A stretch of DNA of 64,000 nucleotides, taken from assembly GCA_024760905.1 (NCBI GenBank), contig CM045729.1:79489050-79553049 (forward strand), in the 5' to 3' direction. Below are positions 56,306 through 64,000 of the stretch, piece by piece. The stretch comes from Plotosus lineatus (Eukaryota; Chordata; Actinopteri; Siluriformes; Plotosidae). The position numbers were made by a program, and so were the translations under genes. The stretch's first letter is position 1; each line of letters begins with the position of its first letter. The notes beneath the pieces are model-generated. The model saw only the letters and a list, made by a program, of their open reading frames with translations. It searched no databases and had not been told where the DNA came from.

Positions 56306-56577
56306 CATCAGTTCATTTTCTGTACCCGCTTAATCCTAACTTGGGTCACGGGGAGGCTGGCGCCCATCGCAGCCAACTTCGGGCGAGGGCAGAGTACACC
56401 CTGGACAGCTCGCCAGGCCATCGCAGGGCGGAAACACGCTGACGGCTTTGCAGCCTACTCTTGTCGAAAGTCAGCAATGGTTCTTTTACATGCCTCACAC
56501 CATAGACAGTGAGAGACATGGCCGGCCTTTGATAACCAAGTTAGCTGCACTGGGGGGGGGGGGGGGGGGGGGGGGGG
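56306..56577 (-). mobile_element. SINE-1A lacking its head, ending in poly-G
   Basis: Complete type A tail and body, then a run of about 27 G (56552-56578) where the head should start. Perfect 10-bp target duplication GTTGACTGTT (56296-56305, 56578-56587), so truncation occurred at insertion. Confidence 0.85.
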
Positions 56578-56969
56578 GTTGACTGTTTCAAGCACAAACA
56601 CTAGATTCTAGAGAAAGGTTTGCGGAGTCTGCGCGGGTCAGACCCTCCAGTGATATGTAAAGTTTGGTTCAAATAAATCAGAGAAGTAACTGTTAATCAT
56701 CCTGGTCTCAAAATGCTGCCTGCCAAATTTGGTGTGAAAATGAATTAGGTGAAAATCTTTTTGTCATTTGTTATTCTTTGAAGTAATAAAGAGTAAAATG
56801 GTTGCAAAAATGCAAATCACACTTATTTTTTAATGTCGTCGAAGCAGTAGTATCCAACACGCAATACAAACTCATAGTCAGTGAACAGATGTACACAAAT
56901 CAATCAAATTCAAGGTTAAACTCAAAGTTCAGGCTAATGCTCAGGTCAAAATACAGGAAAACTGGCCAT
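56578..56969. other. No recognisable feature
   Basis: AT-rich spacer. Confidence 0.4.
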
Positions 56970-57254
56970 ACACTGTGAAGACGTTGAGTTTGAGTCCCAG
57001 GCTCAGACATTTCAATGTGGAGTTTGCATGTTCTCCCTGTACTTGTTTGGGTTTCTCTGGTGACCCTTGTTTCCGCCCACAATCCAAAAACTTTTGCATT
57101 AGGCTGACCAGGTTTGAATGCGAGTGTCATTTGTTGTGTTTGCTGGCCCTGCAATGGTCTGCTGAGGTGTTCATGATCCTTTGCCCAGTTTCGGTAGAAA
57201 TAAGCACCAGCCTCCACATGTGACCCTAACAGGATTAATCATTTTGGAAAATGA
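56970..57254 (+). mobile_element. SINE-2, diverged
   Basis: GTTTGAGTCCCAGGCTCAG, ATGTGGAGTTTGCATGTTCT, CCACAATCCAAAAACTTTTG, then a degraded type A tail. Confidence 0.78.
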
Positions 57255-57384
57255 TTGGGGGGGGGGGAGTGTTCATACATTAGAATTCTTGCAGAAACAA
57301 ACCAGTTTGGTACGCATTGGAAGAAACAGAGGATACTTGTAATTCTTTTCATGGAGTGGGTGCAAGACCTGTTATGTGGATTGC

Positions 57385-57444
57385 TATTAGATTCTGGTTC
57401 ATGTGACTCATATTGTTGGATGGAATGCTGGGAGGTGTAGTGTG
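57385..57444. repeat. 60-bp direct repeat, left copy
   Basis: Differs from 57798-57857 at three positions. The pair exactly brackets a SINE-1B. Confidence 0.9.
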
Positions 57445-57797
57445 TTTGTCTTCCTTTCGGCTTTTTTCCCCCTTTTACTCGGGAGTCGCCACAGCGAATC
57501 ATCTTGATTTGCACGTTTGATTTGGCAGAGGTTTTTACGTCGGATGCCCTTCCTGTCACAACCCTTTTTAGCAAGGGACAGAAACACGCTGACGACTTTG
57601 CAGCTACTCTTTACGAAAGTCAGCAATGGTTCTTTTACATGCCTCTCACCATAGACAGTGAGAGACATGGCCCGCCTTTGATAACCCAGTTAGCCACACT
57701 GGGGGGGACAGTGACAACCTTGTGGAGAGTGGGACTCGAACCCCCAACCTTTGGATCAGCGATCCAGCGCCCTATACCACTAGAGCACCATAGCCCC
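57445..57797 (-). mobile_element. SINE-1B, full length, between 60-bp direct repeats
   Basis: Tail TTGTCTTCCTTTCGGC with GGGAGTCGCCACAGCG and ACGTCGGATGCCCTTCCTG; head at the right GCGCCCTATACCACTAGAGC. The whole element lies exactly between 57385-57444 and 57798-57857. Confidence 0.92.
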
Positions 57798-57857
57798 TAT
57801 TAGGTTCTGGTTCATGTGACTCATATTGTTGGATGGAACGCTGGGAGATGTAGTGTG
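57798..57857. repeat. 60-bp direct repeat, right copy
   Basis: TATTAGGTTCTGGTTCATGT start, GATGTAGTGTG end; three mismatches to the left copy. Confidence 0.9.
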
Positions 57858-58299
57858 CAGGCTGAGAAAATAGTGAAGATGTTGTGATATCGTGAATATG
57901 TTTTAAGAAAAAAAAGTCTTTAAAAAAACTCAAAATGACGGAAATTCCAATATAATGAATATTGAATGCCCTGCAGCGAATATCACTGTGTTCGATGAAC
58001 TTTGCTCTGCACAGAGAATCACAGGAAATTTGTTTTTTTACCACATTCTATTAAAGGTTTATTACTATAAATGTGTGTCTAAATTTGACCTCCTGATGAT
58101 GCTAGAAGTCTTAAGCATCTCTAAAATTCCTGTGAATGAGTTGAAATTGAGCTCTGCCCATCTGCCAAATTTGATGATCAGCATACAACTTATGGATGCC
58201 ATAAACTCTTGTAAAAAAAAAAAAAAGCACACAACTGGTACTGAAGTCCAAATTATTAAAATGAATTTTTAATCAAATTCTGTTTGGCCTGCATTAGTT
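57858..58299. other. No gene recognised
   Basis: A 105-codon frame at 57955-58272 ends in poly-Lys from an A run and shows no motif I know. It sits in AT-rich DNA; I leave it uncalled. Confidence 0.35.
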
Positions 58300-58646
58300 C
58301 AGTTCTGTTAATTTTCTGTAACTGCTTAACCCTAATTGGGGTCCTGGGGAGGCTGGTGCCCATCCCAGCCAATTCCGGGCGAGGGAAGAGTACAGCCTGG
58401 ACAGCTCGCCAGGCCATCGCAGGGCGGAAACACGCCGATGGCTTTGTAGCCTACTCTTGTTGAAAGTCAGCGATGGTTCTTTTACATGAACCTCACACCA
58501 TAGACAGCAAGAGACATGGCCGGCCTTTGATAACCCAGCTAGCTGCACTGGGGGGACGGTGACAACCTTGTGGAGAGTGGGACTCAAACCCCCAACCTTT
58601 AGATCAGCGATCCGGCGCCCTATACCACCAGACCACCACTGCCCGC
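58300..58646 (-). mobile_element. SINE-1A, full length
   Basis: Tail TTCTGTAACTGCTTAACCC, GGACAGCTCGCCAGGCCATC, body, and head GCCCTATACCACCAGACCAC. Confidence 0.92.
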
Positions 58647-58721
58647 TGCAACGGTGATTAAAACTTTTCAAATTGTGGACTGATGCTTTGCGAATTTAAA
58701 TCGATGCCGTGTCTAAACAGT

Positions 58722-59033
58722 GGAGCTGGTAGCGTAGTGGTTAGGGTGCTGCGCTCATGATCGGGAGGCTGTGTGTTCGAATCCCAGTTAGACCCCCACT
58801 GTGCTAAGACCCCTGGGCAAGGTCTCAACCACAAGTGTGCCTCTGTTCACCCAGCAGTATAAATGGGTACCAGTAAAAATATACTGGGAAGGTAACCTGC
58901 GATGGACTAGCGTCCCATCCAGGAGGAGTTGAACTGCTGGCAGCTTCACACTATGGAAACCGGGAATAAGCACCGGCCTGATGAGCCATCATGGCTGGGG
59001 TGTAAAAAGCCCAGAGGAATTCACCTTGTCTAA
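58722..59033 (+). mobile_element. SINE-4, tRNA-derived family
   Basis: Head GCTGGTAGCGTAGTGGTTAG (A box) and GTGTTCGAATCCC (B box), then CCTGGGCAAGGTCTC, GCGATGGACTAGCGTCCCAT, ACCGGGAATAAGCACCGG. Different body and tail from SINE-1 and SINE-2. Confidence 0.85.
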
Positions 59034-59074
59034 ATATCCTTTCAACTTCTTGCCTTGCCATTCATCCTTGTCAT

Positions 59075-59357
59075 GTCATTAATCCTAATTACAGTCACAG
59101 AGAGGCTGGGGCTTATTGCAGCTGACTCTGGGCAAAGGCGCGGTACACACTGAACAGCTCGCCAGGTCATTAGGGCCAACACTCACATTACATAGGGGAA
59201 ATTTGGAACAGCCAATCAGCCAACTGTGCATGTTTTTGGACTGTAGAAGGAAAACCATGATGCAAACTCCACACAGAAATGCCCCAGTTGGAGATTTAAA
59301 CCCAGGCCTTTTTGCTGGTGAGGTGGACGTGCGAACCACTTTCCACCAGGCCGCTCC
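59075..59357 (-). mobile_element. SINE-2, near full length
   Basis: Tail ATTAATCCTAATTACAGTC, middle GGGAAATTTGGAACAGCC, head GATTTAAACCCAGGCC and GTGGACGTGCGAACCACT. 59358-59689 has nothing recognised. Confidence 0.82.
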
Positions 59358-59689
59358 ATATGTAATGTGTACTTTATCATTTACAATCTATTTGTTCTGT
59401 GCTCTGTTGGGCAAGGATGATCTTGAAAAAAAGCATTATATAAATGAAACCGATGACGATATAAATTCTGTACTATGGCGTTGTGGTTAGCACATCAATC
59501 TCACAGTAAAAAAGTTGTACATCTGCAATGTGCATCCAACTTCATCCCTGCTGCATAGCGGCATGACGGAATACATTGTTTGCAACATAAATGCCGTTAA
59601 CTCATCAGTATGCCAATGAGCTCGCGTCTCACAGGCCAGAAGTTTATGGGAACATCAGCAAAACCTGCAAGCTATCAAGACTCACCTAA

Positions 59690-60700
59690 AACAACTGTCC
59701 ACCACCTTGCATTCTCGGCTGTACACAACATTTCTCCAATCACTTCCATGCCAGTACTTCCTCCTTTGGCTCGGCTGGAGAAATATGACAGCAATGTGGC
59801 AACGTTCCAGGGCTTTCTCCTGAAGTGTTTCCTGTAGTTCATATATACTCCCTGCAATGTCCGATCAGCAAAAGAGAGCATGATTTATCACGCTGCTTAC
59901 CATTAAACTATTACAATAGGATTCAGCAGCGTGGAATCAGGAACATCCTGCAGCTATGAAAGCTTTATAATCTGATTTCAACAGGAGTTGGACCATGCAT
60001 CAGACACTGATGAAACAGGTGACAGAGTCATCTCACTTCAACAATGTGACTGCCACACAGCTGTATATACAATAGAAACAAAGCTGCAGTTGGCCGAGGT
60101 CTCGAATCGGATGTGTTTACTGAGCTCATGTGTTGCAATAAAAAGGTCAAGTCGTCACCACCAAGAAGTTGAACTATAGCCAAACCTGCTGGACCATGCT
60201 CTCTCCAGGTTTGGATTTACGATGCTATACCGCTCAGGCTCTCACAACACCAAGGCTGATAGCCTCTCCTGCCAATTTGACCAGAACCTTCACAGTTAGA
60301 GTCCATTGTTCCAGGGAACTGCTTTGTGAACTCCACAGAGTGGGACTTCGACAAAGAATAAAGAGACATAACGTGCTCCAGGAATGTCTGCTACACTTCA
60401 CATGACTACCACCTCGACTACGACTGCACCTCATCATCTAGGATAGTACTGCTCCCACCTCTGGACACCCCAGCATTTCTAAAACCTGTGAGCTGCTCCA
60501 ATGTAAGTCCTGGTAGCCCAAGAGAGAAGAAGACATTGAAAGCCATGCAAATTCCTGTGTTGTATGTGCAAAAGTGAAACAAACTCTTCCACATGGTAAA
60601 CTTGTTCCTCTGCCTGTCCCACAGAAGCCCTGGCTCCTCCTCACCAGTGACTTTGTAATGGACAGTCATACAGGTTCACCACCCCCATATCTTTGATAGC
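59690..60700 (+). pseudogene. Second Ty3/gypsy remnant: gag joined to integrase region
   Basis: Gag-like segment ARLEKYDSNVATFQGFLLKC (59760) and ELDHASDTDETGDRVISLQQ (59985) resemble vertebrate gypsy gag. Near 60210 it switches to RNase H/integrase-type sequence: NTKADSLSCQFDQNLH, then SHANSCVVCAKVKQTLPHGK (zinc-binding CxxC) and WLLLTSDFVMDS (first catalytic Asp). Protease, RT and LTRs are missing. Several stops (for example W-stop-P near 60515). Distinct family from 35030-39602. Confidence 0.7.
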
Positions 60701-60802
60701 TTCTTGAGGCCACTTTTCTTTGTCCTTTTGCTTTACTTTTACATGTAGTATATTTCATATACATTTCAGTGAGATGTCCATGACTATAGAAACAACACAT
60801 TA

Positions 60803-61610
60803 CCATATTTTTTGGACTATACATTGCTCTGGAGTACAATTCGCATAGGCCAAAAAATGCATAATAAAGAAGAAAAAACCATATATAAGTCACACTGGAC
60901 TATAAGTCATTGAAACGCTCTACCCTGGCTTGGAAATCTGCTGGCAGTTTATGTGACATTATGGTTCTCTCTTTCTGACAGAGAGGGGGTTGTGTTGCAT
61001 GAAGCATTAACACCAAGAAAGTTCTCCTGCAAAGTCAATATTCATATAATATTGACTTTGAATATTGAATAAAAAAATATTCATATCCTTGACAACTACC
61101 TGGACGTGGAGATACAATTGCACTGTTGACAAGCCTTCTCCCTGAGGCACGTTCAAGCGCTAGATAGTGCTGCAAGAACGTTCCTCTAGCTGTAGCCATC
61201 TAGGTTTCAGCCCGCGATTAGCTTTTTTTGTTTTCTTCATTGCAGTAATAGCAATCTCCGCTTTTCTCCAGTCCCTCACAAGTGTCTTGTTCACTCCAAA
61301 CTTTCTTACTCCTGCTCGATTACCATTTTCTGCTGCATATTTCACTACTTGTAGCTTGTAATCCGCAGAATGGGATTCTCTTTTTGGGGACATTTCTTCA
61401 GTGGTGGATGAGCAGGTACTGGTACCCAAGCCTAGAGCGCCCTCTTGTGGTTGTGAGTGTAAAAATAACAAACATGTGAAATTATGTCTTATTATTATGA
61501 TGAACAGAAGTATATGTAATAATTTCACATATATAAGTCACTCTGGAGTATAAGTCACACCTTCAGCCAAAGTATGAAAAAAGTGCGACTTATAGTCCGG
61601 AAAAATACGG
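60803..61610 (-). mobile_element. pogo-like transposon, internally deleted
   Basis: Ends CCATATTTTTTGGACTAT and, inward from the right, CCGTATTTTTCCGGACTATA, flanked by TA (60801-60802, 61611-61612). Subterminal ATAAGTCACACTGGA motifs are inverted at the other end. Contains an N-terminal transposase fragment. Confidence 0.82.
61160..61393 (-). pseudogene. pogo-like transposase N-terminus (helix-turn-helix)
   Basis: From ATG at 61393: MSPKRESHSADYKLQVVKYA, AENGNRAGVRKFGVNKTLV, RDWRKAEIAITAMKKTKKAN. This is the Brinker/psq-type DNA-binding fold used by pogo-family transposases to bind inverted ends. It stops after 77 codons because the remainder, including the DDE domain, is deleted. Confidence 0.8.
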
Positions 61611-61859
61611 TAGAACAATTCTATTCTGTGCAGTCTCATTTGAGAATTCGTGAATGATGTGGTGCTAATCAAATCGGAAATTTGGCATTTAAATCTGATA
61701 ATTACTTAGAAAACCAAAAAAGATCAGTGAAATATGGAAATTTTATTGAGTGTAATATCCTGTGTAAGATCTGGGATGGAGATCATGTAATATGTCTTAC
61801 AGTGACAGCTTCATGTACTCTTCATGTTGTGCTCTTGTTTTCCGTGTGTATTGCTCAGG

Positions 61860-62370
61860 TCTGAATGTGGTTCTCAGACTTTAGCCAGGGAAACTCTGTG
61901 TAGATGGAGAAAGCAGAATTTTCTTCTTACATGCTGTTTAAAGTCTCAGAGCATATAAATGAGCCAAAATCTGTAAATAAATCTTACCTGGTGGTTTTTT
62001 TTTTTTTTTGGCTCTGATTCGGAGGCATTCTGATAAAGCCCTGGGTAATTGCTAGCATGTGGGGGTATTACACCCATACTGTTTCCTGAGTGAAGTCCCA
62101 CCACACACTCACTGCATGCTCTCTCTCTCTCTCTCTCTCTCTGAATTTCCTTCGTGAACCATATAATGAGTTCCACATGGTAGCTTTGACACCGTTGCTT
62201 TACAGCTGATGTAAGTCAAACCATGCCATTAAGTTTGTTTATTTGTACGACTGCAAACTTTGTAGGCTTTTCCCCCCCCTTAACGCATACAGTGACTCAC
62301 ATCCCCTGTGAGTGTCAGCGAGTGAGATTAATTTATTTAAACCGCACCCATGTTGGTTAGTAAAATAAAC
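61860..62370 (+). other. Low-copy block B2, paralogous to 4545-6175
   Basis: Aligns with 4545-4618 plus 5756-6175 without the 1137-bp LINE insertion; has its own (CT)n at 62118-62142. No coding frame. Confidence 0.65.
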
Positions 62371-62724
62371 TGAACTTTAAGATTATTTAAAATATAGAAT
62401 CAAATGGCATCTAAACTAGTAATGAAATTCTGGACCGACCAAACCAAAAACCAACCGAGTTGTAGGAAGAATGTGTAGGTTCCAGGATGGTAGAAACTGA
62501 GATTAATTCCCTTGAACATGCCAACCCTGATGTGGGGGAGTGATGGATTGAGTCACAGGGTGAGGACAGAAGAAAGTGATGAAGCATGATCCTTGTACAG
62601 GGTTGGTATCGGGGCCTTTGGCTAGATGGTCCATCACTGCCAAATCTCTTGCTCCAGGGTCCATTAGCCAATGGTGTTAGGAGCACGTAAGAAGGTGAGG
62701 CAGGTGAGACTGTTGGATCCAGCA
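62371..62724. other. No recognisable feature
   Basis: Moderately GC-balanced sequence without transposon ends; the minus-strand frame of 104 codons has no known motif. Confidence 0.35.
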
Positions 62725-63178
62725 TTCAATTTTCCCCTTTTTACATTTATTTTTTGCCTATTTCCCCCCCAAATTTAATCGTATCCAATTCCCACCCTTC
62801 ATGTACAATATTGTCTTCTCTAACACTCAACCTCCACCAACCAGAGAGGGGAGAAAACATGCACCCACCCCCTCCATGACATGCAATGATAGTCACCCAC
62901 CTTTTTTCGAACCGTGGTGCATATGTGTATTTGAGCGCAGTCTAACACTAGGAGGGAACTCGTTATCTTCCCTCTCGTTTGAATGAGCTCACAGACGCCT
63001 ATGATTGGCTCGCGATCACTGTGAGTGGCCAGGGTATGCCGTCCCTCCCTCTCATGAGAGCTCGGCCAATTAGCTCCAATGGACTCCCGAGTACATACAG
63101 CTGTGGCATTAAACTGGATTCGAACTTGTGATCTCTGTATAGTAGTCATGCATATAGTCACGCAATAGTCGTGCACCT
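62725..63178 (-). mobile_element. SINE-5, tRNA-like head
   Basis: A-rich end at left (TTTTTTGCCTATTTCCCCCC, CGTATCCAATTCCCACCC). Head at right: reverse strand reads GTTCGAATCC (B box) near 63120. A fragment of the same family is at 14515-14638. Confidence 0.7.
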
Positions 63179-63335
63179 TGTCAAATTCGATTTCTTTTTC
63201 TGTTCAACAATATGTGGCTTGGTGGTAAACGACAATGGTGGTTTTGGCTGGGAAATTTATTGCAAAATCCCTTTATTGTGGCTTAGTTCTTGCTAGTCTG
63301 CTAACTGAACAATGAAGATTCACATACTACAGCAA

Positions 63336-63678
63336 TGGGCAGTGGTGACCGGATGGGAGGTGCTGGATTACTGATTCCAAAGTCGGGGGTTCAAGCCCCA
63401 CTGTCAGCAGTTGTCACTCCTGTCCCCCTATGGAGTTAACTGGGCTGTCAAAGGCTGGCCATGTTTCTCACTGTCTGTGGTGGAGGCTGTAAACGAACCA
63501 TTATTGCTGACTTTTTTTAAGAGTAGCTGCATAACCGTTAGCATGTTTCTGCACTGCGATGGCCTGGCGAGCTGTCCATAATGTACCCCGCCCTTGCCCG
63601 GAATCAGCTGAGACAGGTGCCAGGAGACTAGCCTCCCTGCGACCATAATTCGTATTAAGCGGTTCAGAAAATAAATAA
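63336..63678 (+). mobile_element. SINE-1A, near full length
   Basis: GGGCAGTGGTGACCGG head, B box GGTTCAAGCCCC, GAGTAGCTGCATAACCGTTA, tail TGCGATGGCCTGGCGAGC to AAATAAATAATG. Confidence 0.88.
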
Positions 63679-63794
63679 TGTGGCACAGAGCACTATTTAG
63701 TGCAGCACTATCTAGCACTTGACAGAGAACATGCAATGAGTGTTTCACAGTTTGTACTGGATGCATTCAGACAAGGTGCTGCGAAAAACATTCA

Positions 63795-63927
63795 TTCATA
63801 CCAAGAGGAAACACACCAAGCACGGGGAGAACATGCAAACTCCACACAGAAACGCCCAGGCTGGGAATCGAACTCAGGCCTTCTTGCTGTGAGGCAGACG
63901 TGCTAACCACTACGCCCGCAGGCCACC
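63795..63927 (-). mobile_element. SINE-2 head fragment
   Basis: GGGGAGAACATGCAAACTCC, CTGGGAATCGAACTCAGGCC (B box on the reverse strand), GACGTGCTAACCACTACGC. Confidence 0.85.
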
Positions 63928-63932
63928 CTACT

Positions 63933-63936
<4 letters not shown>

Positions 63937-63971
<35 letters not shown>
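63937..63971. repeat. Poly-A run
   Basis: About 35 A residues near the window end. Confidence 0.92.
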
Positions 63972-63977
<6 letters not shown>

Positions 63978-64000
63978 TACCATTATAATTACATTATTAT

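Noticed and set aside
57955..58272. 105-codon plus-strand frame
   Set aside because: Ends in poly-Lys from an A run, has no recognisable motif, and lacks splice or promoter context.

Overview
The window looks like non-coding, transposon-saturated DNA from a ray-finned fish, most likely a teleost. Evidence: vertebrate-style introns (GT..AG); several fish-type tRNA-derived SINE families with (GAAT)n tails; RTE-like and L2-like LINEs; Tc1 elements with IR/DR ends; hAT and pogo/Tigger MITEs; two Ty3/gypsy remnants; very long CA, GA and TA microsatellites. I see no intact protein-coding gene, no operon and no CRISPR.

Host gene signal: two exons of a PARP14-like macrodomain lie at 9417-10989 (+). 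The first is split by an antisense LINE (9457-10672) flanked by a 10-bp target duplication. Removing it and one duplication copy restores a continuous, phase-consistent macrodomain reading frame. A weak hydrophobic reading frame at 41521-41829 (-) is the only other possible host coding sequence.

Layout. 0-6.5 kb: MITEs, SINEs, a Tc1 fragment split by a LINE, and a composite RTE insertion (4619-5755) with perfect 17-bp target duplications. 6.5-15 kb: Tigger copies, the macrodomain pseudogene, a near-complete Tc1 element in TA-repeat DNA. 15-31 kb: SINE-rich DNA, a LINE interrupted by a SINE, hAT elements, a 1.7-kb DNA transposon swollen by microsatellites. 31.7-34.8 kb: near full-length RTE-like LINE. 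35.0-39.6 kb: Ty3/gypsy element with 154-bp LTRs. 39.7-54.5 kb: second Tc1 copy, LINE fragments, two head-to-tail RTE copies. 54.5-64 kb: SINEs, hAT and pogo elements, a second gypsy remnant.

Two low-copy blocks at 1.2-1.7 and 4.5-6.2 kb reappear in the same order and orientation at 54.6-55.0 and 61.9-62.4 kb. This suggests an old tandem segmental duplication with a unit near 55 kb. The second copy supplies an empty site that dates and confirms the composite RTE insertion in the first.

How the parts work together: SINE family 1 exists with two different 3' tails. Type B carries segments matching both the 5' leader and the 3' end of the RTE-like LINE in the same window, so that LINE is its likely mobilising partner. 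Type A shares its tail with SINE family 2 and presumably uses another LINE. Nearly all coding traces are broken. SINE names used here (SINE-1A, SINE-1B, SINE-2 to SINE-5) and LINE names (LINE-2, LINE-3, LINE-4) are local labels, not database families. All alignments were done by eye; percentages and boundaries are approximate.
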